Below the pieces are notes generated by a model. The model was given only the letters and a program-made list of their open reading frames with translations. It had not been told where the DNA came from and did no database searches. From positions 62,001 to 126,000 of the forward strand of contig NZ_JAMHFY010000006.1 in the NCBI RefSeq assembly GCF_023897015.1: DNA of 64,000 bases, read 5' to 3'. Positions 1-9,738 of this stretch are shown piece by piece (the stretch's first letter is position 1; each line of letters starts with the position of its first letter). This DNA comes from Desulfosporosinus nitroreducens. Lineage in GTDB: Bacteria; Bacillota; Desulfitobacteriia; Desulfitobacteriales; Desulfitobacteriaceae. A program made the position numbers and the translations under genes.

Positions 1-588
1 TGGACAGAACATTACCTTCCGCTTCGGGAATGGATAGAGCCTGTAATTTATCGGACTCTGCTTCCCTCTGTAGAGTCTAAGGCCTTAACTTTACAACAAA
101 AAGTACTAGGTAACATAATAGGCGTAATACCCGAAGAATGGCGCAGTATGCTCCCTTCTGCAGAATTACCTGGTGTAGAAATTCCTCAAACTATTGAACA
201 AATGACTCATAGCCTAGCTGGAACGATTACTGACAGTATCTTAAGCCTAATAGCCTTTGGCTTTGTGTTTTATTGTGTGGTGTTAGCAATGCAGTTATTA
301 GTATTTATTCTCCTTCGCCCATTAGGCATTTGGAGTGGGTCGTTTAATCGCGGAGGGGGACTTTTGTTTGGTGGACTAAGCTCCCTTATTGGTTTATCTG
401 TATTGGCAGGTATATTGACACCACTGTTACAAATAGATGTGAATCATAGCTTTAGTGGGCTCGTCCTGAACTCATACCTTTACCCCTATTTGGTAGAGAC
501 TTTTAACGCCTTAGACCAGATATTTTCGGCACAACTTAGGGAAAAGCTCCTTGAACCACTATCAATGGGTAAGGGAGTTTGGTTTTAA
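1..588 (+). CDS. CvpA-like membrane protein, 5' end outside window
   Basis: The reading frame is open from base 1, so the start lies upstream; the visible part is 195 residues. A long hydrophobic segment (FGFVFYCVVLAMQLLVFILL) is followed by a glycine-rich loop (FNRGGGLLFGGLSSLIGL) and another hydrophobic stretch, the layout of CvpA-type multi-pass membrane proteins. CvpA proteins in Firmicutes often stand alone and their exact role is unsettled. The assignment rests on topology and the G-rich loop and is moderate. No clear terminator follows. Confidence 0.5.
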   Translation, partial: WTEHYLPLREWIEPVIYRTLLPSVESKALTLQQKVLGNIIGVIPEEWRSMLPSAELPGVEIPQTIEQMTHSLAGTITDSILSLIAFGFVFYCVVLAMQLLVFILLRPLGIWSGSFNRGGGLLFGGLSSLIGLSVLAGILTPLLQIDVNHSFSGLVLNSYLYPYLVETFNALDQIFSAQLREKLLEPLSMGKGVWF

Positions 589-776
589 GCGCTAATTAAT
601 GTCTGCTTAGGAAGCGGGGATTTAGGCAGCCGTTAGTCATGGTATATTAGGAAAGCTACTTCAGGCAACTGGAGTTTAGCTGGACATACTATCGTATAAA
701 TCAAACGAAGAAGAAGAAGACTTAGAGTATCTGGCAGCATAATCTTGCCAAGTTAATTCAGGTAGGGGTGATTCTC

Positions 777-2153
777 GTGGGCTTTAAAAAGGTAAAATTA
801 GCGTGGGATGAACTAGGGATGTCGGAGCAAGAAGATCAAGCGATGATTGAATACCTCTCCTTTTTGAGTAAGGGAAAAACGGAGAGGGAATCTTGGCAGA
901 TCATAGAAGGGTGGGCTCATCAAAGCGGGTTTATACCTCTTGATAAAGTGGATAACTTTAAGCTTGGTCAGAGGGTTCGTCTGGCTGTTCGGGGAAAAGC
1001 CGGCATTTTAGCTATTGCAGGGCTCCGACCATTAAATGAAGGATTCCGTTTAATTGCGAGCCATATTGACGCTCCCAGGTTAGATATTAAGCAACGCCCT
1101 CTCTATGAAGAAGAAGGATTAGCTTTTCTAAAAACCCATTACTATGGAGGGATCAAGAAATATCAATGGATGGCCTTGCCTCTGGCTCTTCATGGTGTTG
1201 TCATCCTGCGCGATGGGCATAAGGCTGAAATTGTGATTGGGGAAGATGAAGAAGATCCAATCTTCACAATTTCGGACTTACTCCCACACCTTTCTAAGGA
1301 TCAATATAACAAGAAATTACGCGAGGCTATAGCTGGAGAAGGACTTAATCTTTTGTTAGGACACAATCCTTCCCCGGGAGAGGGTGATGAACGGGTTAAA
1401 TCAGCGATACTCCTCTTTCTTAAGGACAAATATGGTATCGAAGAGGACGATTTTGTAAGTGCAGAGTTAGAGGTCGTACCTGCCGGAAAGGCTCGTTATG
1501 CAGGATTGGACCGCAGCTTTATTGCCGGATATGGACAAGATGATCGAATCTGTTCTTTTGCTGCTTGGAAAGCGATTGAAGAAATAAAGCAACCGGAGTG
1601 GACAACGATTGTTCTTTTTGCGGATAAAGAAGAGATTGGCAGCGATTCCAATACAGGTATGAAAGCTCGTTTCTTAGAAAACTTTATTGCGGAACTTATC
1701 ACATTGCAAAATGGAAACTACGACGGGTTAATGGTCAGGCGCTCTCTGGCTCGAGCTAAAGCACTTTCCGCGGATGTCACAGGTGGATATGATCCTAATT
1801 ACGCCGATGTTATGGATAAACGTAATTCAGCCTTTTTAGGACGAGGTTTGGTTATCAGTAAATATACTGGTTCTGGAGGGAAATATGGTACGAGTGATGC
1901 CAACCCAGAATTTGTTTCTGAAGTTCGCAGAATTTTCGATAATGCTAAGATCTCGTGGCAAACAGCCGAATTAGGGAAAGTTGATCAAGGGGGCGGTGGG
2001 ACAATTGCCCAATATATGGCCATATACGGAATGGAAGTCTTGGATTGTGGTGTGGGAATTCTAAGTATGCATGCTCCTTGGGAAATCTCCTCGATTGCTG
2101 ATTTAGTGATGATGATACGTGGGTATCATGCATTTCTGAAATATCAGAGCTAA
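777..2153 (+). CDS. M18 family aminopeptidase
   Basis: Cytosolic zinc aminopeptidase removing N-terminal residues from peptides. M18 metal-ligand regions are all present: SHIDAPRLD near residue 96, DKEEIGSDSNTGM near 283, LSADVTGGYDPNYAD near 330, GTSDANPEF near 371 and the C-terminal SMHAPWE near 431. The length (458 aa) fits the family. The frame is open from a GTG at 768, but I prefer the GTG at 777 because an AGGGGTG ribosome site sits about seven bases before it. Product assignment is secure; the exact start is not. Confidence 0.92.
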   Translation: MGFKKVKLAWDELGMSEQEDQAMIEYLSFLSKGKTERESWQIIEGWAHQSGFIPLDKVDNFKLGQRVRLAVRGKAGILAIAGLRPLNEGFRLIASHIDAPRLDIKQRPLYEEEGLAFLKTHYYGGIKKYQWMALPLALHGVVILRDGHKAEIVIGEDEEDPIFTISDLLPHLSKDQYNKKLREAIAGEGLNLLLGHNPSPGEGDERVKSAILLFLKDKYGIEEDDFVSAELEVVPAGKARYAGLDRSFIAGYGQDDRICSFAAWKAIEEIKQPEWTTIVLFADKEEIGSDSNTGMKARFLENFIAELITLQNGNYDGLMVRRSLARAKALSADVTGGYDPNYADVMDKRNSAFLGRGLVISKYTGSGGKYGTSDANPEFVSEVRRIFDNAKISWQTAELGKVDQGGGGTIAQYMAIYGMEVLDCGVGILSMHAPWEISSIADLVMMIRGYHAFLKYQS

Positions 2154-2181
2154 CCGATTAACTGAAAGGGAAGACTTATAC

Positions 2182-3057
2182 ATGAATAGTGCATGGATTC
2201 AGAGTAGCTTGAACCACTTTGATTGGCAGCAATTCGGAACTGCTGCCTTAAATTCGATATTATATATTGTAATAATACTTGTTATTTCGCGTGTCGCTTA
2301 TTGGTTAATAATTTATTTATTACGAAGAACGTTACTGGATCACAAAGGAAAAAAAATCCTCGATGAACGTAAGGCTAATACAATGTTCTCGCTTCTTAGA
2401 AGTATGTCGTTTTATTTAATTACCTTTACTGCTATTCTACATACGCTTAAACACATATTTAATTTTGACACTGGGACTCTTCTAGCCTCGGCTAGTGTCT
2501 TGGGTGTAGCATTAGGTTTTGGTTCGCAAAGCCTGGTTAAAGATATAATTGGCGGATTTTTCATCCTTTTCGAAGATCAGTTTTCCGTTGGAGATTATAT
2601 ACAAACTGGACAATTTGCGGGAGTTGTAGAAGAGACTGGGATTCGGGCAACACATCTAAGGGACTGGGGCGGCGAACTTCATATTATTCCTAATGGCAGC
2701 ATTACAGCCGTTACCAATTTCAGCCGTGGCAAGATGAGGGCTTTAGTTGATATACTGGTTCCCTATGATGAAGACTTAGACAGGGCCATGAAAGTAATGC
2801 ATTCTGTTTGCGAGACAGTCAGTACGGAGTTTGAGGATAAAATTATTGATCCCCCTGCAGTGCAGGGTGTCATCCAGTTTGGAGAACGAAATGCTGTTTT
2901 GAGAGTGATTGGATTTACTCAACCTAATGAACAATGGAGCTTGGAGCGAGAACTGCGTCGTCAAATTCACAGCGCTTTTTTAAAAGAAGGAATTCGAACA
3001 CCACAACAAAATATTTTTATGTCTGATCCCTTGAAACGCGATAAAGAAAAGACGTGA
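2182..3057 (+). CDS. MscS family small-conductance mechanosensitive channel
   Basis: A 291-residue membrane channel releasing solutes on hypo-osmotic shock. Two N-terminal hydrophobic segments precede the pore helix, seen as the Ala/Gly-rich run LLASASVLGVALGFGSQSLVKD near residues 94-115. The soluble beta domain follows with the family signatures FFILFEDQFSVGDYI and HIIPNGSI. The start ATG lies 28 bases after the aminopeptidase gene with a GAAAGGGAAG site, so the two are probably cotranscribed. The short size matches the YkuT/MscS subgroup. Confidence 0.93.
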   Translation: MNSAWIQSSLNHFDWQQFGTAALNSILYIVIILVISRVAYWLIIYLLRRTLLDHKGKKILDERKANTMFSLLRSMSFYLITFTAILHTLKHIFNFDTGTLLASASVLGVALGFGSQSLVKDIIGGFFILFEDQFSVGDYIQTGQFAGVVEETGIRATHLRDWGGELHIIPNGSITAVTNFSRGKMRALVDILVPYDEDLDRAMKVMHSVCETVSTEFEDKIIDPPAVQGVIQFGERNAVLRVIGFTQPNEQWSLERELRRQIHSAFLKEGIRTPQQNIFMSDPLKRDKEKT

Positions 3058-3193
3058 TAAAACATATTCTTAACTGACATATAAAAATTGTTTTATAAAA
3101 GTTTAAGTTTATTCAAGGTGAGAAATGATGTGCGATTTTCATATCCGTGCTTCGTGCCTCGAACTTCGAACCTCGATTTAGAGAGGGGAATTA

Positions 3194-3391
3194 GTGATGA
3201 TTCCGTTAAATGTGGGAGATATTGTTCGTCTTCGTAAGCCTCATCCCTGTGGCAGTCTAGATTGGAAAGTAATGCGAACAGGGATGGATTTTCGTATCCA
3301 GTGTTTAGGATGTCAGCATCAAGCTTGGATTCCCAGAGTAAAACTCGAACGCAATTTAAAGGAAATTCTTCAGCGTGCTGATGAAAAATGA
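3194..3391 (+). CDS. DUF951 family protein
   Basis: A 65-residue protein with the conserved DUF951 pattern: IPLNVGDIVRLRKPHPCG at the N-terminus, a middle WKVMRTGMDFRIQC and a second cysteine pair in CLGCQHQAWIPR. The cysteines could bind zinc; no function is established for the family. It commonly lies next to ychF, as here. GTG at 3194 and ATG at 3197 are both possible starts behind GAGAGGGGAA. Confidence 0.88.
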   Translation: MMIPLNVGDIVRLRKPHPCGSLDWKVMRTGMDFRIQCLGCQHQAWIPRVKLERNLKEILQRADEK

Positions 3392-3471
3392 GCAGAGTGG
3401 TTGCAGAGTAAGAAAACATCACATATAATCGGTTAAGATAGCTCGTCAGTGTATTATGAGGAGGTTCAGTC

Positions 3472-4572
3472 ATGACTTTACATGCAGGAATTGTTGGCTT
3501 GCCGAATGTTGGTAAGTCGACGTTGTTTAACGCCATTACTCAAGCGGGTGCCGAAGCCGCAAATTACCCATTTTGCACGATAGATCCAAATATTGGAATG
3601 GTAGAAGTACCTGATTCCCGTTTACAAAAACTCGCGGATATGGTTCATCCTAAGAAGATTGTTCCTGCAACTGTTGAGTTTGTAGATATTGCCGGACTCG
3701 TTAAGGGAGCAAGTAAAGGGGAAGGCTTGGGGAACAAGTTCTTGTCCCACATTCGCGAGGTCGATGCAATTGTGCATGTCGTGCGCTGTTTTGAAGATGA
3801 GAATGTTATCCACGTTGAAGGTAATGTAAACCCTAAGCGGGACATTGAGACGATTGACCTTGAGTTAGTCTTAGCGGATATGGAGAGTATAGAGAAGCGT
3901 TCTGAGCGTACATCGAAACTCTTGAAAACGGGAGATAAAAAGGCTCAAGGGGAAATTGCACTCTTAGAACGCTTGAAGGAAGTGTTCAATCAGGGTAAAG
4001 GGGCTCGTTCATTGACCTTTACAGATGAGGAACGGGATATTCTAAAGGGATTTTCGCTCTTGACTCTAAAACCGGTGCTCTATGTAGCGAATGTTAGTGA
4101 AACTGGACTAGCTACAGCAGCTGATAATCCCTATGTTCAACAGGTTAAGGCGATTGCTGCCGAAGAGGGTGCCGAAGTTGTTGTAGTCTGCGCACAGATT
4201 GAAGCGGAAATTGCAGAGCTTGAGGCAGATGAAAAGGATGCTTTTCTGGAAGACCTGGGGCTCGAAGAATCAGGACTAGACCGATTAATTCGAGTAGCCT
4301 TCCATTTATTAGGCCTCATGACGTTTTTTACAGCTGGACCTATCGAAGTCAAAGCCTGGACGATTTACCAGGGAACAAAGGCTCCTAAAGCTGCAGGGGT
4401 AATTCATACTGATTTTGAACATGGATTTATTCGCGCAGAAGTAGTCTCTTACAAGGACTTCGTGGAGTACAACGGTATAAATGGTGCAAGAGATAAAGGA
4501 CTGGTTCGTTTAGAGGGTAAGGAATATATTATGAACAATGGAGATATTGTTCACTTCCGCTTTAACGTATAA
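3472..4572 (+). CDS. ychF: YchF family GTPase/ATPase (Obg group)
   Basis: A 366-residue P-loop NTPase. The G1 motif [12 protein letters not shown] is near residue 8 and the G3 region [16 protein letters not shown] near residue 66. The C-terminal TGS domain has the expected tail (DIVHFRFNV). YchF prefers ATP over GTP and associates with ribosomes and stress responses. ATG start with GAGGAGG eight bases upstream. The gene has its own spacing from DUF951 and is followed by the ribosomal-protein promoter. Confidence 0.96.
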   Translation: MTLHAGIVGLPNVGKSTLFNAITQAGAEAANYPFCTIDPNIGMVEVPDSRLQKLADMVHPKKIVPATVEFVDIAGLVKGASKGEGLGNKFLSHIREVDAIVHVVRCFEDENVIHVEGNVNPKRDIETIDLELVLADMESIEKRSERTSKLLKTGDKKAQGEIALLERLKEVFNQGKGARSLTFTDEERDILKGFSLLTLKPVLYVANVSETGLATAADNPYVQQVKAIAAEEGAEVVVVCAQIEAEIAELEADEKDAFLEDLGLEESGLDRLIRVAFHLLGLMTFFTAGPIEVKAWTIYQGTKAPKAAGVIHTDFEHGFIRAEVVSYKDFVEYNGINGARDKGLVRLEGKEYIMNNGDIVHFRFNV

Positions 4573-4616
4573 ACTTAAGAAGTATTTTCACCAATAAAGA
4601 AATTGAAACAGAAAAG

Positions 4617-4645
4617 TTGCTTTTTAAGGGATAGAATGGTATAAT
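4617..4645 (+). promoter_or_regulatory. sigma-A-type promoter for the rpsF operon
   Basis: TTGCTT and TATAAT separated by 17 bases lie just upstream of rpsF and downstream of ychF. Strength is inferred from match to consensus. Confidence 0.72.
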
Positions 4646-4651
4646 TTCTGC

Positions 4652-4706
4652 TTGGTAGTCTAAATATCCCTGCTCCGTAAAATCGGGGCCGTTTAGTCCG
4701 AGGGGA
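4652..4706 (+). promoter_or_regulatory. possible S6:S18 autoregulatory leader
   Basis: The rpsF leader contains paired GC-rich segments (TCCGTAAAATCGGGG and CCGTTTAGTCCGAGGGG) with exposed CCG elements. Bacterial rpsF leaders are known to bind the S6:S18 pair through such a motif, and both genes are in this operon. I have not folded it. Confidence 0.35.
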
Positions 4707-4715
4707 GGTGCAAAT

Positions 4716-5003
4716 ATGAAAGCGTATGAATTACTTTATATCATCAGGCCAGATCTAGATGAGGAGGCAACCACGGCACTAGTTGATCGTTTAGGAGGGC
4801 TCGTTGCCAGCAATGGCGGAGCAAATCTAACCGTCGAAAAGTGGGGTAAACGTCGGTTAGCCTATGAAATCAATGATTACAAAGAAGGCCAGTATATCCT
4901 GATGAATTTTGAAGGCGAAGGCCGTACATCTCAGGAAATTGAGCGGGTTATGAAAATATCTGACGATGTAATCCGTTTCCTAACCGTTAGAAAAGATGAC
5001 TAA
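4716..5003 (+). CDS. rpsF: 30S ribosomal protein S6
   Basis: A 95-residue S6 protein; the N-terminal MKAYELLYIIRPDLDEE and internal VEKWGKRRLAYEIN are diagnostic. S6 binds 16S rRNA in the 30S platform with S18, encoded two genes downstream. GGGGAGGTG lies in front of the ATG. First gene of rpsF-ssb-rpsR, which ends at a terminator at 5682. Confidence 0.98.
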   Translation: MKAYELLYIIRPDLDEEATTALVDRLGGLVASNGGANLTVEKWGKRRLAYEINDYKEGQYILMNFEGEGRTSQEIERVMKISDDVIRFLTVRKDD

Positions 5004-5021
5004 AAGGACGGTGGGGCATAT

Positions 5022-5426
5022 ATGTTAAATCGTGTCGTTTTGATTGGCCGTTTGACGAAAGACCCCGAATTGCGTTATACGCCAACAGGTGTAGCGGTCG
5101 CCAATTTTACATTAGCGATTGATCGCAATTACAAAAATGCTCAAGGGGAAAGAGATACAGACTTTATTAATTGTGTGGTCTATCGACAACTTGCTGAACT
5201 CTGTGCTAATTATTTAGCGAAGGGAAAACTGGCAGCGGTAGATGGACGAATTCAAGTGCGTTCGTACACTGGACAAGACGGTCAAAAACGCTGGGTTACA
5301 GAGGTTATTGCTGAAGATGTTCGTTTCCTGAGTCCTAAAGACGGAGGAAGCACAGAATCAAAATCTTCAGGCGGAAATAGTTCGTTTGGACATGAAGTAA
5401 ATTTGGATGATGACATCCCATTCTAA
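5022..5426 (+). CDS. ssb: single-stranded DNA-binding protein
   Basis: A 134-residue SSB: an OB-fold domain beginning [20 protein letters not shown], a Gly/Ser-rich linker ([16 protein letters not shown]) and the acidic C-terminal tip DDDIPF that recruits repair and replication proteins. Classical position between rpsF and rpsR, 18 bases after rpsF. Confidence 0.98.
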   Translation: MLNRVVLIGRLTKDPELRYTPTGVAVANFTLAIDRNYKNAQGERDTDFINCVVYRQLAELCANYLAKGKLAAVDGRIQVRSYTGQDGQKRWVTEVIAEDVRFLSPKDGGSTESKSSGGNSSFGHEVNLDDDIPF

Positions 5427-5447
5427 CAGGGGAAGGGGAGAATTAGT

Positions 5448-5678
5448 ATGAAACGTGAACGCGGACGTCGCCCACGTAAACGGGTATGCAGTTTTTGTGT
5501 AGACAAAGTGGAGTCAATGGATTACAAAGAGACTCATAAAGTGCGTAAGTATGTTACTGACCGCGGCAAGATATTGCCTCGTCGTATTTCTGGAAACTGC
5601 GCTATGCATCAGCGCCAAGTAACCTTGGCTATCAAACGGGCTCGCAGTATTGCCTTATTGCCATATAGTGTAGAGTAG
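5448..5678 (+). CDS. rpsR: 30S ribosomal protein S18
   Basis: A 76-residue basic protein with the S18 core ([46 protein letters not shown]). It keeps a CxxC pair at residues 14-17 plus a later Cys, as in zinc-binding C+ forms of S18. Strong AAGGGGAG site. Last gene of the operon. Confidence 0.98.
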   Translation: MKRERGRRPRKRVCSFCVDKVESMDYKETHKVRKYVTDRGKILPRRISGNCAMHQRQVTLAIKRARSIALLPYSVE

Positions 5679-5681
5679 ATA

Positions 5682-5707
5682 AAAGGGAGCGAGAGCTCCC
5701 TTTTCTA
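5682..5707 (+). terminator. rho-independent terminator after rpsR
   Basis: Stem AAAAGGGAGC / GCTCCCTTTT with a GAGA loop, followed by a T-rich stretch, starting four bases after the rpsR stop. Confidence 0.88.
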
Positions 5708-5716
5708 TTTTATAAT

Positions 5717-5752
5717 AGTAAAGAGTATAAAATTAGTAAAGAGTATAAAATT
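5717..5752 (+). repeat. 18-bp exact tandem duplication next to a 14-bp palindrome
   Basis: Two head-to-tail copies of an 18-mer beginning AGTAAAGAG (5717-5734 and 5735-5752). A perfect palindrome, TTACGGTACCGTAA, overlaps the second copy at 5751-5764. The gap 5708-5990 otherwise shows no gene. Confidence 0.75.
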
Positions 5753-5902
5753 ACGGTACCGTAAAAAAATATAACTTTCTGGAAGGTTCCTTGGTTAAAT
5801 TTTCATTCAATAAAGGTGCAGGAGATTCGTAGGTTTATCACGAACTGTATTCGATAGGCACAGTTTGTTTCTTAGAGAGTATAACGTACAAAAAGGTAAC
5901 TT

Positions 5903-5970
5903 GTTTAGCTCAAGCTGAACATCGGAAGCAGAGAACAAAAACTCTCACTTAAAAGAAGTGGGAGTCTCTG
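5903..5970 (+). repeat. dispersed palindromic element, copy A
   Basis: A hairpin (GTTTAGCTCAAGCTGAAC followed by ATCG) and a second hairpin with arms ACTCTCACTT and AAGTGGGAGT. The same two-hairpin layout occurs at 62707-62797, and the first hairpin recurs inverted at 57511-57554. The style matches subterminal hairpins of IS200/IS605-type elements, but no transposase is present. Confidence 0.5.
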
Positions 5971-5999
5971 AAGTGGATAGAGATTAGGAGGGGGCATCC

Positions 6000-6308
6000 C
6001 TGGATATTGAAGTAGATGTTGTTAAAGGCTTAAAAGCTATTGATGAACTCAAGGTTAATCTAATTCAGGCTCAGTGGCTTGTTCAACATGGAACTCTGAG
6101 CGGTTCTGAGGATGAAATGATTCAGGGCTTGGCAGACCTTGTAGGAATGAGCTATTTATTAGCAAGAAGGTTGGGTTTTGACTTTTCTCGACTTGATCGT
6201 ATGTTGTTGCAACGCTTGGAAGGTCTAAAAAATACGGACGAAATGAATCTTGAAAAGCAATGGGGAGATTTGAGCTTATTATTAAGTTATCTAGCCCCTG
6301 AGGATTAA
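6000..6308 (+). CDS. MazG-like protein, probable non-ATG start
   Basis: The conventional start (ATG 6117) would give only 63 residues, but the frame is open and protein-like upstream to 5988 (LDIEVDVVKGLKAIDELK...). A strong AGGAGGGGG site ends at 5994, six bases before CTG 6000, making CTG the best initiation candidate (102 residues). The sequence (LLARRLGFDFSRLDRMLLQRL) resembles the all-alpha MazG-like family in this position before the DUF2232 gene in related clostridia. MazG-type proteins hydrolyse nucleotides, but the acidic metal motif is not obvious, so enzymatic function is open. Confidence 0.6.
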   Translation: MDIEVDVVKGLKAIDELKVNLIQAQWLVQHGTLSGSEDEMIQGLADLVGMSYLLARRLGFDFSRLDRMLLQRLEGLKNTDEMNLEKQWGDLSLLLSYLAPED

Positions 6309-6325
6309 CTTTTAATAGGAGAAAG

Positions 6326-7270
6326 TTGGAGATAATGTTTATAAGTGATGAATTGGCACGAGATTACTTAGCGAGAATGATTCTTTTGACCTTTCCCGGG
6401 GTGGGAATCGCGATGGGAACATGGGGTTTTTTTTGGGAAGTATTTTTGTTATTCAGTGTGTTTATTGTGGGTCGTCGAAAAGGAGTGTTTACTGTTGCAT
6501 TCTTTTTGGCGATTGGCTATATTGCAGCCTTGGTGATTTTTAAGATTGAAGCTATTAATTACCTTGGCTTTGTACCATTAGCGGGATTGCTGGGCGTTTT
6601 TGGGTGGCAAAAGGGTTGGCCGATACGTGTAAACTTTTTTTGGAGTGCTGTCGTGGCAGCAGTTTTAGGTATGGTACAAACTCTGCCGTTTGTTTTACAA
6701 GGATTTGATGCTGATACGGCAAATGTCATGATTAATACAACAGTTCAACAATACCACGCGTCTGGATTGTTGGAAATAATGAAACAACAAGGCATAAACG
6801 AGGTGCAGATCCGAGATTTGTTGCAACAAGGAATTGACATTTATGCTTTAGTCATTCCAAGTATTGCCGCGATTCTCGCCATAATTGAGTTTGGGTTTGT
6901 CTTCTATGTTATGAGGCGTTTGTTTAAAGGGGACATGGAATGGATTCCATTCACCCGTTGGCGCCTCCCTTGGTATGCGGTTTGGGGAGCGGTTTTGGGA
7001 ATCGCATGCTATCTCTTAGGGGATCAGTTTTCCTGGCCTGTTATTCGTGGAATAGGAATTAACCTTATGGTTGTTTACGCTGCATTTACCCTGGTGTTGG
7101 GGATTTCTGCGTATCTCTATTTGTTACAATCCCCAAGGATTCCCAGGTTTCTTAAATGGGCCTTAATTCTTGTTAACTTCATATATTTCATGTTTAGTTT
7201 TGTCAGTATAATTATATTTGGACTGTTTGATTTAGTAATGAATTTTCGGCGCTTACCGGAAGAATCGTAA
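6326..7270 (+). CDS. DUF2232 (YybS-like) membrane protein
   Basis: A highly hydrophobic protein of about 314 residues with roughly eight membrane segments, located just before rplI, the usual place of YybS/DUF2232 proteins in Firmicutes. Function is not established. A TTG at 6326 follows AGGAGAAAG at short distance; ATG 6335 is the alternative start. Cotranscribed with the MazG-like gene and rplI (14 bases to rplI). Confidence 0.82.
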   Translation: MEIMFISDELARDYLARMILLTFPGVGIAMGTWGFFWEVFLLFSVFIVGRRKGVFTVAFFLAIGYIAALVIFKIEAINYLGFVPLAGLLGVFGWQKGWPIRVNFFWSAVVAAVLGMVQTLPFVLQGFDADTANVMINTTVQQYHASGLLEIMKQQGINEVQIRDLLQQGIDIYALVIPSIAAILAIIEFGFVFYVMRRLFKGDMEWIPFTRWRLPWYAVWGAVLGIACYLLGDQFSWPVIRGIGINLMVVYAAFTLVLGISAYLYLLQSPRIPRFLKWALILVNFIYFMFSFVSIIIFGLFDLVMNFRRLPEES

Positions 7271-7283
7271 GGAGGAATTTTAT

Positions 7284-7730
7284 ATGAAGGTTATTCTTCA
7301 AGCAGATGTCAAAGGAACCGGTAAAAAAGGACAAATTTTAGAGGTTGCAGATGGATATGCCAGAAATTTTCTTTTCCCTAAGAAATTAGCTATTGAGGCT
7401 ACTACAGGCAATATTCAGGATATTTCACATAAGAAAGCTCTGGAAGATCGCCGCAAAGTAAAGGAAAAAGAAGATGCAATTCAATTAGGTAATAAACTTA
7501 ATGCCCTTCAAATCGAAGTTAAGACAAAAACAGGTGAAGGCGGTCGCTTGTTTGGGTCTGTGACAAGTAAAGAAATTGCCGATGCCTTAAAGAAACAGCA
7601 TAGTGTAGAAATAGATAAACGGAAATTGGATATTAAAGAGCCTATTAAAGCTCTTGGCAGCTATGAAGTGCATGTGAAGATCCATCCGGAAGTGATTGCG
7701 AAGCTCCAGGTACATGTAAGTGCTATCTAA
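7284..7730 (+). CDS. rplI: 50S ribosomal protein L9
   Basis: A 148-residue L9. The N-terminal domain [18 protein letters not shown] with [13 protein letters not shown] is diagnostic, followed by the long connecting helix and the C-terminal RNA-binding domain ([17 protein letters not shown]). AAGGAGG in front of ATG. Followed by lonC and dnaB, the conserved Firmicute order. Confidence 0.98.
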   Translation: MKVILQADVKGTGKKGQILEVADGYARNFLFPKKLAIEATTGNIQDISHKKALEDRRKVKEKEDAIQLGNKLNALQIEVKTKTGEGGRLFGSVTSKEIADALKKQHSVEIDKRKLDIKEPIKALGSYEVHVKIHPEVIAKLQVHVSAI

Positions 7731-7786
7731 AAGAAGACACAAAACATGACCAACGATAATCTGTTCTCGTGAAAGGGGTCCCCTCA

Positions 7787-9691
7787 ATGAAAGGGATTTT
7801 GACAAAATGGTTAAATCAAACAAATCTCGGCGATCGGTTACAAGATGAGGAAGAGTGGATTCGAGAAGTAGAAGCACTTTATGTACTGCTTTCAAATTAT
7901 TATGGAACTGACAAGCTAGTTCTTAAGGCCAGTCGATTGGAAGCACTAAAGCTCATGCGCTCGGATGAACTTGTTGAACGTGTCGCCGGATTACGAAAAA
8001 TCGTATCTGATGATCCTACGGCTCAACAGATACCAAAAATGCAGGAGATACCCCAGATATTAGATGAAATTGAGGAACAAATAGCAGATCTTATTGCTCG
8101 ACGTGCAGTTGAAGATCGACTTGAACGGGTAGTTTCAGAAAAGATGCAGGAACGTCATCAGGATTACGTTAAAGAAATTAAAATGAATGTGCTAAAAGAA
8201 ACTGCTGGACCGGAAAATGCTCAAACACTAAAGAAGTTAGCCATTCTCGAGAAGATGAATACTGTTTCACTTAAACGATCGGCGTTTGATGTATTACGGC
8301 CCCAAACTGTGGAAGAAATTGTAGGGCAGGAAAGCTCTGTACAAGCACTTTTGGCCAAATTAGCAACACCCTATCCTCAACATATGTTGATATATGGTCC
8401 ACCCGGAGTTGGTAAAACTTCGGCAGCCAGGGTTGCTTTAGAAACGGTTAAAAACCGGCCCTACTCTCCCTTTACTAAGGATGCACCCTTTATTGAGGTG
8501 GATGGTACAACCTTAAGATGGGATCCCAGGGATGTAACCAATCCTCTCTTAGGTTCGGTACATGATCCGATCTATCAAGGTGCGAAGCATGACCTGGCAG
8601 ATACGGGTATACCAGAACCTAAAATGGGTCTGGTGAGCGATGCTCATGGAGGGATTCTTTTTATCGACGAAATTGGGGAAATGGATCCTTTACTTTTAAA
8701 TAAGTTGCTTAAAGTGCTCGAGGATAAGCGTGCATTCTTTGATTCTTCCTATTATGATCCCGGAAACAGTCAAGTTCCTCAATGGATAAAGAAACTCTTT
8801 GATGAGGGAGCACCCGCTGATTTTGTTCTGATTGGGGCAACCACGCGGGATCCGGCTGAACTTAATCCTGCCTTGCGTTCTCGCTGTTCAGAAGTTTTCT
8901 TCGTGCCATTAGAACCGAGAGATGTTCAACACATTATACGTCAAGCAGGGGATAAGCTTGGCGTGAGCTTGGAAGATAATGTCCCTGAAATTATTAGTGA
9001 ATATGTGATAGAGGGGCGCAAGGCTAATAGTATTCTGACAGATGCTTACGGTCTGGCCAGGTATCGCAACCCAGAACAAGAGGAAGTTAGAGTAACAAGT
9101 GAGGATGTCTATGAAGTCCTGCGCTCTGCTCGGCTGACCCCTTTTATTTTTAGAAAAGTCCAAAGCAACGTGGAAATCGGACGAGTTTTAGGGCTGGGGG
9201 TAGCTGGATTCTTAGGCTCAGTATTGGAAATTGAAGCGATTACCTTTACAGGACAAGATGGAAAAGGCACGATCCGGTTTAATGAAACTGCTGGAAGTAT
9301 GGCTAGAGATGCTGTATTTAATGCCGCCGCTGTTATTCGTGATCTTACAGGGGAAGATTTACGTAATTACGATGTGCATGTTAACATAATTGGCGGGGCA
9401 AAAATTGACGGTCCATCAGCAGGACTGGCAACAACCTTGGCCATTTACAGTGCATTAAAAAAACAACCGCTCAGGCAGGATGTTGCTGTGACTGGAGAGA
9501 TCTCTATTCAAGGGAAAGTTAAACCAGTCGGCGGGATTTATGAAAAGATTTTTGGTGCTAAGCAGGTTGAAGTTCGGAAGGTTTTGATCCCCTTTGAAAA
9601 TATGGCGGACGTACCTCTAAGTTTACAGGGCATTGAAGTGGTGCCTGTCAGGACGATCGAAGAGGCTATGAGCCATGTTTTTGATATTTAA
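7787..9691 (+). CDS. lonC: LonC-type ATP-dependent protease
   Basis: A 634-residue Lon-family protease without the Lon N-terminal substrate domain. A helical N-terminal region is followed by an AAA+ module with Walker A GPPGVGKTS near residue 203 and Walker B ILFIDEIGEMD near 289. The C-terminal peptidase has a Ser-Lys dyad: Ser in DGPSAGLATT near 543 and Lys in VGGIYEKIFGAKQ near 586. I chose ATG 7787 with GAAAGGGGT eight bases upstream over the in-frame GTG at 7769. Position between rplI and dnaB supports LonC rather than the cell-cycle or sporulation Lon paralogues. Confidence 0.88.
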   Translation: MKGILTKWLNQTNLGDRLQDEEEWIREVEALYVLLSNYYGTDKLVLKASRLEALKLMRSDELVERVAGLRKIVSDDPTAQQIPKMQEIPQILDEIEEQIADLIARRAVEDRLERVVSEKMQERHQDYVKEIKMNVLKETAGPENAQTLKKLAILEKMNTVSLKRSAFDVLRPQTVEEIVGQESSVQALLAKLATPYPQHMLIYGPPGVGKTSAARVALETVKNRPYSPFTKDAPFIEVDGTTLRWDPRDVTNPLLGSVHDPIYQGAKHDLADTGIPEPKMGLVSDAHGGILFIDEIGEMDPLLLNKLLKVLEDKRAFFDSSYYDPGNSQVPQWIKKLFDEGAPADFVLIGATTRDPAELNPALRSRCSEVFFVPLEPRDVQHIIRQAGDKLGVSLEDNVPEIISEYVIEGRKANSILTDAYGLARYRNPEQEEVRVTSEDVYEVLRSARLTPFIFRKVQSNVEIGRVLGLGVAGFLGSVLEIEAITFTGQDGKGTIRFNETAGSMARDAVFNAAAVIRDLTGEDLRNYDVHVNIIGGAKIDGPSAGLATTLAIYSALKKQPLRQDVAVTGEISIQGKVKPVGGIYEKIFGAKQVEVRKVLIPFENMADVPLSLQGIEVVPVRTIEEAMSHVFDI

Positions 9692-9738
9692 ATATTAATG
9701 TAGAATATTAGAGTTAGTATGACCGGAGGAGAGAAGAT

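Noticed and set aside
7587-7895. Minus-strand frame across the rplI-lonC junction
   Set aside because: Antisense to two confident genes; composition is that of a shadow frame.
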